This document shows positions 1-12,195 of a stretch of DNA of 64,000 nt, piece by piece; position 1 is the first letter of the stretch, and the number at the start of each line of letters is the position of its first letter. Made by a program: the position numbers and the translations under genes. Source of the DNA: Chaetomium olivaceum (taxonomy: Eukaryota; Ascomycota; Sordariomycetes; Sordariales; Chaetomiaceae); NCBI GenBank assembly GCA_039881045.1, contig JAYWVB010000011.1, positions 186,001 through 250,000 of the forward strand, in the 5' to 3' direction. The notes under the pieces are model-generated. The model was given only the letters and a program-made list of their open reading frames with translations, was not told the origin of the DNA and did not search any database.

Positions 1-776
1 ATGCATTTGCTTCAAGGTCATCTTCGGGATTTCCCATCGCTCCTCCTTTTTTTCTAAGCATCGCTGAATGGATAAAAAGAGTTTCAATTCTTGCGGAACC
101 CGGGGATATTCATATATTTTGACAGTCCATATGGAGGTGGCATGAACACGGAACAATAGTGGGCAAGGTCGGGAATCAGAGGTGTCGTCGCGGGGGTCTT
201 TCTTACTTTGACAAAGGACTTAGATCCTAAGACTCTCTAACTCCCTCCCTGGCTTGCGTTGTCAGTTATGTTGTGGGTGAAGAAGTGGGTTGGAAGTTGC
301 GCATGTATGACAAGCCCACTAGTACCTAGGCCTACATATATCAAGAGTTCCAATAAGACAAACTACCGCGTCCTGGGAAGTGAGCAGGCTCGGTGCATAT
401 GTGCGTTAACCCAAACCTGGTTAACATCGGCTCCCCTAGGGCTTCCCGATGTCGTGACAAAGGTGCTGGGAAAGGGGAATGACCAACAATCGGGCAAGTC
501 GGCGATAGCGATAGGTTAGATAGCTGAGTTTGGTTCTGAGGCGCATGGGATGATGCAATCTCATCACTCAGCGCTTCCCATTGGGCAATTAGAAAATGTG
601 CCCCGTATTGTCACCGAGATGGGAAGGTCACACGTGCTGACTCATACCCATATCGCACACCCGACGGACCAACGTCTGGTGTTCCAAGTTCAACCACGGG
701 CGCCGCCTTTCCCTCTGTTCTCTTTCCCGCTAGGGTTCCTAACTAGCCTATAAGCCGTGATCGCCGTAGAAGTTAC
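1..776. other. Left-edge intergenic / promoter region
   Basis: No convincing coding region is seen. Open frames here are short and lack recognisable motifs. The stretch ends at the ATG of the ABCC transporter at 777 and presumably holds its promoter. No repeat or RNA gene was recognised. Confidence 0.5.
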
Positions 777-3700
777 ATGTTCAAGATGCCCTTCACGGCG
801 GAAGAGGACGGCATACTCCAGCTGAACCCACACCACAACTTTGACTTTGGTCTCCAATTCGAACAGCTATTTTTCTCAGCCCTACCGTCCGTCTTATTTA
901 TTGCAACCTGCATCTGGCGCACAACCTCGCAGGCTCGGAAGCCGATCGTGGTGGATGCTCCCACGTTTCAAGTTACCAAAGTTGTAGGGTGCCAAGCTCT
1001 TTTGTTGTTTCTCCAAGTCTCAGTGCGCTGATAGATCGGGCCAGGCTGTTATTCTATGCTATGTCGGACTTGAACTCTCACTCCTTATTCTTGCCGCCCG
1101 TGGCAGGATGCCCGTAACCGGCATACTTCTGGCTTCCTCGGCCCTGAAGCTTGTGTCGGCCCTGTTCATGACGATGTTCAGCGTCCTTGACCATAGCAGG
1201 AGCCCTCGGCCGTCTGTGCTGTTGAATATATATTTGTCTTTGACTCTCCTACTAGACGCTGCCCAAGCAAGAACGCTGTTTCTCTCGTCAGATGGAAAGT
1301 CCGACCTCACCTACAGCGCCATATTCACTGCCGCTGTGGCTGTCAAGGCCGGGGTATTGCTGCTCGAAGCCCACCACAAGTCGAAATGGATCCGATGGGA
1401 TACAAAGAAACATAGCCCAGAGGAGACCAGCGGCATATTTTCACTGAGTGTGCTTTTCTGGCTCAACAAGATGTTTTTAGCTGGGTACCAAAAGGTCTTA
1501 GCACTGGAAGACCTGTATCCCCTTGACAGCGGTTTTGATGCCAAGCTGCTTCACGACAGGTTTACCACCAACATGGACTATTCTAAGTTGAAGGGGGACA
1601 AGTTTGGTCTTGCAAAGGTGCTCGTGCGCACGCTCAAGGTTCCCCTTCTTCTTCCTATCATTCCAAACCTGGCACTTGTGGGTTTCAAGTTTTGCCAACC
1701 ACTGTTCCTCGAGAAGTTGTTGGAGTATCTCTCGAAACCTGCACCTCTCGACGCGAATATCGGCTACGGTTTGATCGGCGCCAGTGTACTGATTTACGGT
1801 GGCATTGCTATCTCGTCAACCCTATCAGGGTAGGCAAACACTGCCTACGGAACGATTTGCAGCGGATGATATACTTACAACCGAGCATAGATACTTTCAC
1901 CACCGAGTGCGCACCATGGCAAGATCGATACTGGTCACCGAGACCTTCATCCAAGCTACGAGATCACGTATCGGAACAGCCGATAACAACTCGGCCCTAA
2001 CATTGATGAGCACCGATGTCGAGCGAATCAAGATGGGCTTCCGGGCACTGCACCAGGTGTGGGGGGGCACGATTCAGGCTGCTCTGGCTGCGTGGATGTT
2101 GTACAATCGGCTCGGGGTCGCCTTCGTTGCACCACTAGCAACGGTTACCGTCTGCTTTGTCGGTGTGGGGATTCTTATCAACTTTACCGGGGACTCTCAG
2201 AGGTCGTGGATGGCCGGCGTTCAGAAGCGCGTCGGTCTGACGGCCACGGTCATTGCCGGCATGAAGAATCTAAAGATGTCGGGCCTCTCGGTTGCCATCA
2301 GCGACTTTGTACAGAATCTCCGCGTCGAGGAGCTGGCAGCAGGAACACGATTCCGCAAAGTGACCATTATCGCAGCGCTTTTCGCTTTTAGCGCGCAGCT
2401 TCTCAGCCCGCCGCTCACCTTCGCATTCGCTCAGCAGGCGCCACAAGATGTCTCGAACCTCTTTGCGAGTCTCTCTTTTCTTACGCTCCTGACTACCCCG
2501 CTATCGCAAATCTTTCAGGCGATCCCCGAACTTAGCTCGGGGCTCGCTTGTCTGGGCCGAATCCAGGCGTTTCTGGAGTCCGAGAGGCGGCGCGATTTTC
2601 GCAAGGTGCATGCCGATTTGGGGACCAATGTGGAGAATACGGACAAGGCAGGGTTTGAAAATCTAGGCTCGGCGCATGCAATTGTTGTGACGAACGGGAA
2701 GTTTGGTTGGGCAGCGGATAGGTTTGTCTTGGGGGATATCAACACCCAAGTGTCCGAATTCTCGCTAACTGCGGTCATCGGACCGGTCGGGTCGGGGAAA
2801 TCAACGTTCAGTAAGGCGTTACTTGGTGAGATCCCTTTTAACGAAGGAAGTGTTGTGTTGGGTGCCCGCTTCTCCCGCATCGGATTCTGCGACCAGACAC
2901 CCTTCCTATTCAACGGCTCGATCCGGGATAACATTGTTGGGTTCTCGTCATTCAATGAAGAAAGGTATTCTGAAGTCGTCAATGCGACATGCCTGCGTTC
3001 CGACCTTAATATGCTCCCACAAGGAGACCAGACCAATACCGGATCAGATGGCATCGCCCTGTCTGGCGGACAGAAACAACGCATTTCTCTTGCGCGGGCT
3101 CTATACCTACACTCCGATCTGCTGGTGTTAGACGATATCTTCAGTGGTCTGGACGCGGACACCGAAGAGAAGGTTTTCCAAAACATCTTTGGGGCAGGCG
3201 GAGTCCTCCCACGGCGACGGACTACGGTTGTTTTGTGCACCCACAGCATCAGGCACCTCCCTGCGGTGGACTATATCATCGCACTTGGCGGTGGCACCAT
3301 TGTCGAGCAAGTACCTTTAGCCAACTGATGTCCAGGAGCCAAGGGTACGTTCAGTGTCTGGGGCTTGTTGGTTCCTCTTCCCACAGTGAAGCCTCTTCAT
3401 CTGAAAGAAGACCGGAGGGAAGCATGCTGGAATCCATGACGCAGTTAGCCCGTTGCTCGCCCATCGAGATAACTGCATTGGCGCCAGATACGAGTGAATC
3501 GCGCCAAGTGGGTGATAGGACCGTCTATAAGCATTATGCCGAGAGCATGGGCTGGCTCCTAGCGGCGTGTAGCTTGTTGTTCGCCGCCCTCTGGGGCCTT
3601 CTTACCAACTTCCCCACAGTTTGTGCGTCAACTTCCTAGGTACTCTGCTCCGTATGGTATCGTGAAACTGACAGTTGGCAGGGCTTACGTACTGGACGGA

Positions 3701-5755
3701 TGACTCGTCCTTGGAACATCCAAGGCACTCTTTCGCCTATTACATGGGCATCTACGCTTTGCTCCAGATCAACGCCATGACTTCGCTGCTTCTCCTAGGC
3801 ATTATTCTCTTTGTATCCTCTGTGAAAAGGGCTGGTGCTCGTTTACACCAGGACGCCTTACGGACCCTCATCCGAGCGCCCCTCTCCTTCTTCACAAAGA
3901 CGGATACCGGTGTGGTTACAAACCTATTCTCGCAAGACCTCAACCTCATTGACACGGAGTTACCTGACGCAACCTTGAACACCCTGTTTTGTGTAAGTTC
4001 GGATCGAATGTTGACAGAGATCCGATTTTTTCTTTCGACGACAGTGCATTTGCATTTTCCTTTCCCAGTGACAGTGCCCTTTCTTTTATCGACGAGATTG
4101 CCTTTCCCTTTCCTGGCGACAGTGCCCTCTCTTTTCCCGACTTTTACAGCGAATCTGACACGGCTTACAGGCCTTTCAAGGGCTCGGGCAAGCGGCTGTC
4201 ATGCTTACTTCGTCTCTATACTTGGCCATTAGCTACCCGTTTCTCGGCGGACTTTTGTATCTCGTACAGAGGTTCTACCTACGGACTTCCAGGCAGCTCC
4301 GGCTACTCGACCTCGAGACTAAAAGTCCCTTATAGTATGTTAGCATGTTCTTATCCGCCACTTTAAGGTGATCCTCATAGCTGACGTTACTTCCTTTAGC
4401 ACGCATTTTCTTGATACTTGTAAGGGTATTGTAACTTTGAGAGCGTTTGGTAAGTACCCGCTATCTCGCCTATACCCGACACTTCAGCGTACCTCCCCGC
4501 TCGGACTTGATGTTGTTGCTGACGCTAGTAATGAGCAGGGTCCCTTGCAGACGACATCAATAAGAACGCTCGGTTGATCAATTCTAGCCAACGGCCAGCG
4601 TATCTCCTAATGATGATCCAGGAGTGGCTGAATCTTGTTCTCGACGTCGTCGTCATGATAATCGCAGCCCTCCTAACCACTCTCGCCGTTCAGCTTCACT
4701 CCAACTCAGCTTTTGCCGGCGCTTCGCTCTTCACCCTTGTCAGCTTTGGGGAAAACCTCTCGGGTATCGTCATCTACTACACCCGGCTGGAAACGTCCAT
4801 CGGAGCGGTGGCTAGACTCAGGAATTTCAACGAAACCGTCAAGCCAGAGGATAGAGACGACGAAGATGTTATTCCCCCGGAAGATTGGCCTCAGAGCGGC
4901 GTAATAGAATTCAAGGGTGTCTCAGCGAGCTACCGTCCTGCAGAGGACGACGACCCAACGGACAGCGGCAGCAGCGAGCAGCCTAACCTAGCTCTCCGGG
5001 ATATCCGCCTGACCATCCACGCGGGCGAGAAAGTCGCCATTTGCGGCCGCACCGGCAGCGGCAAGTCCAGCCTCATCGCCCTCCTCCTCAAGCTGCTGGA
5101 CCCCGTCCACCAGACGAGCGCCGTCCACGACAACGACAACGCCATAACCATCGACCAGACCCCGCTCCGCCGCATCGACCGCGCCGCGCTGCGCCAGCGC
5201 ATCATTGCCGTGCCGCAAGAGGCCGTCTTCCTGCCGGACGGGTGCACCGTGCAGGCGAACCTGGACCCGTCCGGCGCCTGCACGCCAGAGGAATGTCAGG
5301 CTGTCCTGGAGGCGGTCGGTCTGTGGGGGTTTGTGCAGGAACGCGGGGGCTTGGCCGCGGGCATGAGCGCCGGCACGCTGAGCGCGGGCCAGCGACAGCT
5401 CTTGTCGTTAGGTCGCGCAGTGCTGCGGGGCCGCGTCCGGGCACGGTGGAGGGATAACGGTGTGGGGTTTGGGCTTGGTGACGACGCGGGCTCGGTAGGC
5501 GGTGGGATATTGTTGTTGGATGAGGTGAGCTCCAGTGTGGACCGGGAAACTGAGCGGGTCTTGCAGGAGATTATCACCGCGGAATTCGAGAGGTACACTA
5601 TCCTGGCGGTTAGCCATCGGTTGGATATGATTATGGACTTTGATACAGTTGTTGTTATGGATCGGGGTAAGATTGTCGAGGTTGGGAAGCCTGCGGTTTT
5701 GGTTGCACAGCCAGGTACTCGGTTCGGGAATTTGGTAGCGGCTGGAGCCAGCTAG
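777..5755 (+). CDS. ABCC (MRP)-type full-length ABC transporter
   Basis: An ATP-driven plasma-membrane or vacuolar exporter, likely for drugs, conjugates or metabolites. Proposed exons are 777-1829, 1891-3622, 3682-3992, 4171-4334, 4400-4449 and 4539-5755, about 1500 residues, which is normal for the family. Order: N-terminal TMD0 (to about 1330), first membrane domain, NBD1 with Walker A GPVGSGKST (about 2785), signature LSGGQKQ (about 3060) and Walker B LLVLDD (about 3120), second membrane domain, NBD2 with GRTGSGKSS (about 5044), LSAGQRQ (about 5385) and LLLDEVSSSVD (about 5510). NBD1 has Asp where NBD2 has the catalytic Glu, which is usual for ABCC proteins. Two reading-frame breaks interrupt an otherwise colinear protein: near 1029 (one base too many, or a very short intron) and near 3311 (one base missing after IVEQ). 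They look like sequence errors; recent decay is the alternative. Substrate cannot be predicted. Confidence 0.88.
3993..4170 (+). repeat. Degenerate minisatellite in an ABCC intron
   Basis: This 178-bp intron is two to three times longer than its neighbours. It contains three spaced copies of GACAGTGC, each followed by a pyrimidine-rich segment such as CCTTTCTTTT, with intervening TCGACGA-type segments. It starts GTAAGT and ends TTACAG, and splicing it joins conserved transmembrane sequence (exon resumes with AFQGLGQAA). Confidence 0.6.
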
Positions 5756-5915
5756 GAAGGACCGTTTGCCAGGGTTTGCCGGTAGGTACTTTGTATTTAT
5801 GCAGATATACTTGGACGCGTCTCCAATGCGTAGGGAGTGCGTTGTGACCGTGGCTATCTTCAACTTTCGCACGCATTCCACCCAACGGCAGACATCCCCC
5901 TACCCACCAGCATTA

Positions 5916-6752
5916 TCATGACCATATCTTCAAGAAGTTCGGGAACCAGCCTCTCCTCAGCCCTCGGCCATACCCCCCTCCGCCAGCCTCAAACCCGACG
6001 CACATGGCCGTCGCGTATTCGCCGTCATGGCTAATGCTGACCTTGGCCATCTGGTCCCTAACCCCTTTGTCTCCCCTGATCAGGGCCACGGGCGCAGAAG
6101 AGGCTAGTCCGGTTAACGCTGCCTCGCCGGTCAACTGGTTGGCTTCTGAAGATGGCAGAATGACGACATCGTGGAACCCCAGATAGAGATGCGGATGTGC
6201 CTTGAACGCTGCCTCTTTCGCCGCAAACCTACAAAACTCACCCATTAGCAAGCCATGCACATTTACCAGCCTCCCCCACCTCCACACCCACCTCCCAGCC
6301 ATAAACGTAGCTGCACGCCCAAACAAAACCGCTTCCTCACCCCCAGCCTCCTCGCCCCCAACCTCGCCGACTTCCCCGCCACTCAAACCAACCGACCCAT
6401 CCCTCCCACTCCCAGCCACTGGCACCGGCTCCACCACATCCCCCATCCTTTCCCCTTCCACACTGTGACTGTGGGACTGCCCTCTCCCCGCCAAATCCCC
6501 CCCAACCCCCGGCGGCTTAAGTCTGCCGCCCTCGCCCTCTCGCCTAGCCGCCCGCGGCGCTGCAGCCCTCCCCTCCATCCCCTCCAGCACGCGGCGGATG
6601 GCCGGCCTCGCATGGGCCAGCTCCTCGGGGGCCAGCACGCGCCGGACGAAGCGCGCGGCCTGCTTGCTGCGCAGGATGTGCGCGATGCGCGCGACGCGGC
6701 AGATGTCGGTGCCGATGTGTAGCGGGTAGGGGAAGGGGATTGGTGGTGGCAT
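5916..6752 (-). CDS. AcpS-type 4'-phosphopantetheinyl transferase
   Basis: Transfers the phosphopantetheine arm of CoA to an acyl carrier protein; in fungi the small AcpS-type enzyme (Ppt2) serves the mitochondrial ACP. The start of the protein carries the family motif HIGTDICRVARI. The second motif is restored by removing a 63-bp intron (6229-6291, GTGGGT...TTGTAG, branch TGCTAAT), giving MAGRFAAKEAAFKAH, the metal/CoA-binding WxxKEAxxKA-type block. The intron has no stop codon and is a multiple of three, so an unspliced message would still encode an ORF with 21 extra residues inside the active site. Spliced length is about 257 residues, with a low-complexity Gly/Arg-rich insert between the two motifs. 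The open frame has no frameshift. The gene is convergent with the ABCC gene, about 160 bp apart. Confidence 0.85.
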   Translation of the reverse strand: MPPPIPFPYPLHIGTDICRVARIAHILRSKQAARFVRRVLAPEELAHARPAIRRVLEGMEGRAAAPRAARREGEGGRLKPPGVGGDLAGRGQSHSHSVEGERMGDVVEPVPVAGSGRDGSVGLSGGEVGEVGGEEAGGEEAVLFGRAATFMAGRWVWRWGRLVNVHGLLMGEFCRFAAKEAAFKAHPHLYLGFHDVVILPSSEANQLTGEAALTGLASSAPVALIRGDKGVRDQMAKVSISHDGEYATAMCVGFEAGGGGYGRGLRRGWFPNFLKIWS

Positions 6753-7280
6753 GATGGGGTGTTTATGTGTGAGATAGGTTGGGATGGTGGGGGTTCAAGT
6801 TGGTGTTTTTGAGGTTGATGGTGGTTGCCGTTGGATGTGGGAGTGTGTGTTATAGGGTTAGGGGTGTCAATTCCAGGGGTGTGTGATGGGGTGTAAAGCG
6901 CCCCGCTTTGCAAGCACCGACCAAGGCTGGGCACGAATTGTCGGAGATCAACAGTGTTCGATGTTGAAACGCCATCACAACTTTACAAACCACCAATGAG
7001 CAGTCATTAGAAGATTGGAAGGGAGATTATTATCAGCGAATTAATTACAAACCGACTTTCGAGATCCCGGTAAAACAAATTGCGCCAGACAGACCGTTAC
7101 GAACCTCCCAAGCAACCGAAGATTAAGCCCAAGCTTCCATTCGAGTTTTCCTTCACCATCAATATCACCCCGCGGCATCCACTCAGCCCAACACACACCC
7201 AACACACGCCCTCCTTTCATCCACCACCGCCAAAATCCCACCCCTCCCTCCCGAGCAGCAGCAGCAGCAGCAGTAGCCGC

Positions 7281-7972
7281 CTACTCAGCCAGCAGCGGCG
7301 CGCGCTCGGCATCGGGCTCCCTGCGCTCGGCGCTGCCGCCCCACGGCACCTGCCTGCCGGTCCAGGCGGGCACGGCCACGATGACGGTCAGCACAAACAG
7401 CACCGACATGATGGTGAAGGCAAAGATCCATTGCAGCGCCACGACCTGCCGGAAGAACTGCGCGACGCCGAGCGACGCGGACAGCACGCTGAGGTTGAAT
7501 CCCATGGTGTAGTCCTGTTTGGGTGGGGCAATTCGTCAGTTACTCTGTCCGGGTGGCGCACCCCCCGAAACTGAAGGAGGGGTGGTCGGAGGAAGGGGTA
7601 CATACCTTGTACAAGACGATAAAGAAGCTGCCGTAGCCCAGGATGGACCACACAAAGATGTTGGCAAAGATGCGGGCGACGAGGCTGTTCTGGTGCGGCA
7701 CCATGATGGCGCCGTTCCAGTACACGGCCACAAAGGTCCAGGCCAACGGGCCCGACACGGCCGGCAGGTGGATGAAGCGCGCGTAGGCGTTGTGCCGGAA
7801 GTACAGCGACGTCAGGTTCGCAAAGTTGATCAGCAGCAGCACCTCGGCCCACACAAAGTGCGACCGCACGAACAGCATCACGAAGCCGAAGTGCAGCAGG
7901 TTGTTGAAGATGAAATCTGTGATGGGCAAGGTAGGTTAGGTTTCCTCTTTCTTTGTGTGTTTCTCTCCGCCA

Positions 7973-8024
<52 letters not shown>

Positions 8025-8425
8025 ATGCTTGGGGGAACGTACGGCTTCCCACAGCGCATGCTGCGTTGACCGACTCGGTCTTGGTCGAGAACAAGTGCGA
8101 AATGTAGCCGAGCTGGAGCACGAAGAGGACGATCCTGTTTGAGGTTAAGTCAGCTCGGTGTCGTGGGAAGCGGGGACCAAGAGACGGACCAGTAGATGGA
8201 CGTAATGATCGGGTTGAGAGTGAAGCCCGAGTGGTGGGCATGGTTCTGATGCCAAATGGTCCCGCGGTGGTGCTTGCCATCATGCGGCGGCTCGAGAGTG
8301 TAGTAGACGGTGACAATGACCGACAGCAGCCAGCTTGCGAGCGTCAGGATCTTGTACCACACGACGGAGCTCGCGCTGTGCGAGTCTCGCTTGGCGAAGG
8401 GGTTGACTAAGATGGTGTTTAGCAT
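7281..8425 (-). CDS. Multi-pass membrane protein, DUF1774-like
   Basis: Four exons (8425-8190, 8134-8043, 7916-7606, 7514-7281) give an uninterrupted protein of 290 residues. Hydrophobic segments in order: VVWYKILTLASWLLSVIVTV near the start, IVLFVLQLGYISHLF, FGFVMLFVRSHFVWAEVLLL, WTFVAVYWNGAIMV, IFVWSILGYGSFFIVLY, and a C-terminal IMSVLFVLTVIVAVPAW, followed by a short charged tail. I recognise the pattern (N-terminal NPFAKRDSHS, His-rich loop HHRGTIWHQNHAHHSG) as that of fungal DUF1774 membrane proteins, whose function is unknown; this assignment is from memory. Intron 2 (7917-8042) contains a long CT microsatellite. No frame break was found. Confidence 0.75.
7972..8021 (+). repeat. CT/GA dinucleotide microsatellite
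   Basis: About 50 bp of nearly pure CT repeat with one TTT interruption. It lies in an intron of the DUF1774-like gene, where on the coding strand it reads as GA repeats. Confidence 0.95.
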
Positions 8426-10512
8426 GGCTGGTTAGGCAGTTCGTTCTGGCAGGACCTACTTTGATGAAAGCGATCCATTTTGTCGGTTCGCCGCGATTCC
8501 TTACTCGAAATGTTGGAGTGGTTGGAGCTGGGGTGCAGGAACGTGGGGATGGCGTTTTATGTAGGGGCAGCCGTCGGATGGGCAAGAGACGGGACGGACA
8601 ATGGGCACCAGCAGGGTACGCGTCCTGCACAGTACCGAGTATGACCGTGTGGCTACTTTCTTGGTGGGGGTGTGGTATGCCCAGGTTTTAGAGTCGTCCT
8701 GCGTCCTGCCATTGACTCCAATCGACAGGCAGGAAGAGGCATTGATCTCGTCCAACCGATTGGCTTGATTGGCTTGACCTTGCGGCGCGTGTTTGGGTGA
8801 TCCCACGGTCTGCCGCAGCAAACCGGGAGTTGGACAATTGGGGATGACGCTGCGTCACTGTCTCGATTCTGCTTTTCAGGTTGCTTTGCGCATGTCCGGC
8901 GTCTACGTGTAGCTCTGTGCTTCCCAGCTGTCTTCATACATTGCTCTCTCTCAGCTTCGTCATAAAGTAACCGTATCTGTGTTTAGATTCCTCGCCAATG
9001 CTAGTCTATCCTGGAAATTGGAAATACCGTCCCAGCAGCGTTGGATTCGGTGAATAACAAGCATTGAGGGGGAGTTTGGAGTGGAAGTGCGGGGAAAGCC
9101 AAGCGCACGACAGGCTGTTGTCATTGGTCCACTTGACGTCATGACTCCACGCGTTTGTCAAGCTGTTGTGCTTTTGCTCAATCGCGCACCTCTCCGCCAC
9201 TGCTCGTCCTCGTGCGAGTTTGTTGAACTGACAAGACTCGCCATGCATCCTGCAATTTCTCAAGCTGCGAACGAGGCCGGGAGATTATCGAGGTGGTCAA
9301 GCCAAGCGTCGCAGTGTTGCAAGCAAAATCGATTGGAAGGTGGGGAGCCAGTGGTGGCTGAGGTGGCTCTGTCAAAGCTCAGTGTTGCTCTTTCCTCTGG
9401 CGGTCACCTGCTTAATTACTGCTGCATGCCTTCTTTTCCATCACATCTGGTCCGCGAACCTTCCATACCTTACCCTATTCAGGCTGTTTCTCTTTCAAAG
9501 CAAATTGAACTTCTTGCTTGTTCGCTAAGCCACACCGAGTCCTTCACAGCGCTTCCATCCATGGAGCTCCCACCCCGCCTTTGAAGATTTCCATTGTAAC
9601 CCCTCCTGTGGCCCCCGAGGCCATGGAAGCCGACACATCCTCCCTCACCTTTTCCAGCGCTCAACCGGCGCACTTGCTGTGCTCATTTGCTGTTCTGAAA
9701 GCAGGCCACAATTGACATCGCAGATTTCAATGCAGTCCAATGCAGGCCATGGTGAGTTGTCTCGGTTCGCTCTTGCTCTCCTACGACTTCTAACTAAAAC
9801 CCAGGCCTCAGCCCGCCGTCCTTTTGTCCTCCATGAACACGCAAGGCGTCCACCATCCAACTCGTTTTACCTACACCGCCTCCGTCCCCGACACCGTGGC
9901 CACCTGCTGTTCGCGAGCTGTTGTCGAGCCGTCGAGGGTCTTTTGCACTCCCCGAATGCCTTCTCGCCCAACTGCTGCCCAAGGAGCAATGCGCCTTGGG
10001 TACGATCTGCCCATATCAGCCGCCAGCTCATGGCTATGCGAATATCGAGGCAAAAATTACAATCAGCCGCTCGCCGCAGTCATCGCACGTCGCCAATAGC
10101 AGCCGACAGCCTGCCCACCGCTCCCAAACTGCTGTTTGTGGATCATGCCTCTCCATGGGACTTTTGCACGATATGAGCAGCGACGCTGGCTTTTGTGATG
10201 TGAATCACTCACCCCAGTATGCACTTGGGACTCCGACCGCCATTGACTCGCTCGATTTCCGCTGGACCTCCCGTCTCGACATGCACTATCTCTTGGCATT
10301 CAAAATTCCACATGCCAGATTCGGAAACAAACGGCCGTGGGGCTCCCTCACGGGCATCGTTTTCAGTCCGCGCCCTATGTCGAGGCATTCGGTCCTCCAG
10401 AAGTTTACATTAGGGGCCAACACACGTCTGATGCGGAACTCATGGGTATAAGAGATACCATGTGTGTCTTTGTGGTGTCGTATGCTCCGCAGCATCCCCA
10501 ACCGCGGACACA
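8426..10512. other. Intergenic region, divergent promoters
   Basis: About 2.1 kb between the starts of the DUF1774-like gene (-) and the Clr5 gene (+). Open frames are short, without motifs or plausible splice-connected partners. It probably contains both 5' leaders and promoters. Nothing further is recognised. Confidence 0.5.
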
Positions 10513-12195
10513 ATGGCTGATCGATTTCGCCCTCACAAATTGAATGCGTCCAGGATCCCCCACGAGAAGTGGGAGGAGTTCAAGCCGATTCTTCTTGAAA
10601 AGTGCCAGACGTTGACTTTCCGCGAACTCGCGATGTATATGAAGCGGAAACACAGCTTCCCTGCAAAGTAAGCCCGTCAAGCAGGCTGGCACTATGCCAT
10701 CAGCTAACTCATCTTATAGCTCGCGACAACTGGGCCACCGCATACGAGAGATCTGGGGCTTCAAAAAGTACAAACGAGGCGCTTCTCCCAAAACGCCACG
10801 TTCGGATGCACAACCGCCCTGCCAGAGTGGTTCCCGGGGTAGTACCGTGCCTGCCAATGAAGCCGGCTCTACCGGAGACGCCGTGTCCCGTAACCCATGC
10901 TCACAGCCTCCTGCTGCTGGCCGACCACTCCTGGATCTTAATGTGGTTCCCAAGATCCAGCTTCCAGCCACATTGGCCACGCCGGCCCTCGTTGCGGTCC
11001 AGGTCTCTTCTTCCCAACTGGAGTCGGCAGACGTCAAGACTCGGTATCTCTGGCTCGCGGACATCCTAGTTGGCTTCCGTGACTCGCACCACGCATTCGA
11101 CATTAATGCTGAGCTATGGAAGGCCAGGCCTTCAAGCCGGCACACCCACATTTGCATCGGTACGGCTCAATATACAATACAGCTCGGCATGGACGCGCGG
11201 GAGATGGCAAGGCATGATGCTGGGCAGTTCCTCGGGAACGCACGGTCCCAGTCCTGGGGCCCAACGTTTATTGACCTTCTCAATGCCCATACATACGACT
11301 GGGGCCCTGGTAGCGAAAACGGACTGGCGCAGATTACGAGAATCCTCAACGACATCGTCGAGGAGACAATCGTCCCTGACGGCATGCAAGACCGCCTCGT
11401 CGAACTGACTCCGAGGGCGGCACATCTCGACGTTCCAGCGTATACGCTCTTCCGCCCCCCCTTGAGTGGTATAACTCGGCAAATCCGGACACGCCCATCG
11501 ACACTCCTCTCATTCTGAACCAGTTCGTGACCCAGCACCTATCGGCCATGCGCGGGCCGGAGCACATTGATGCCGCTCTGAGCCTCGACCTCAACTGCTT
11601 ACGCTCATGCCTGGAATGGTGCAGAACGATCTTGGGCAGCAACCTCCACATCCCCCCTGAGATCGACGCCACCGACGGCGATATTGCCACCGAAACGTTT
11701 GCCGTTCTGTGTGCCCTCTGGGGTCCCTTGCTAGGCAACGGCCCGACTTCCTACCGGGCCATGACACGCAGCCACGCCACCCCCTCCCCAGATTGGACGG
11801 ACGCCACTGAGCAACAGTTCGGCATTCGGCCCCCCCAGCTCCTCTGCACGGTTGTTTACATGATCATGGCCGCTGCCATACAAGGGCAGAACATGCACGC
11901 CGAACAGTCAGCCCTCGGGAAGGCCCTCGCCGGCGCCAACGACCTCAGCACCCTAGGTCCTCGAGACTTGCTTCGCCGTTTTCTGAACCAAACCTGCGCC
12001 GATAACTGGCGCCTGAAGCGCCAAATGGAGATGGACCGGGGTTTCCCCATTTGGTTATACGAGGTGGACGCCCGGAAGATGGAACCCTTCCGCCAGTTTG
12101 TCGCCGCCGCTCTCGAAATTTACGACTTGCCTCTGTTTGACCCAAGAGAATGCATGTTTCGACCAGCTGGCCTTGGCGGGTCCAGACCTTTCTGA
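10513..12195 (+). CDS. Clr5-domain protein (one frameshift)
   Basis: The first exon (10513-10667) and the start of the second (from 10720, after a 52-bp intron GTAAGC...TTATAG) encode a Clr5 domain: RIPHEKWEEFKPILLEKC, then FPANSRQLGHRIREIWGF. Clr5 is a short DNA-binding-like domain at the N-terminus of many filamentous-fungal proteins of poorly known function. The rest, about 500 residues, has no domain I recognise; it is Pro/Ser-rich around residues 70-140 and then mostly helical in character. The frame breaks at the C7 run 11455-11461: the upstream frame stops at 11516, while the next frame continues with LEWYNSANPDTPID through to a natural stop at 12195. One missing C explains it. I treat this as a functional gene with a probable sequence error; a true null allele is possible. 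Confidence 0.75.

Noticed and set aside
777..8425. ABC transporter beside a phosphopantetheinyl transferase as part of a secondary-metabolite cluster
   Set aside because: The PPTase is of the small AcpS type, and no synthase, P450 or tailoring enzyme is present nearby.
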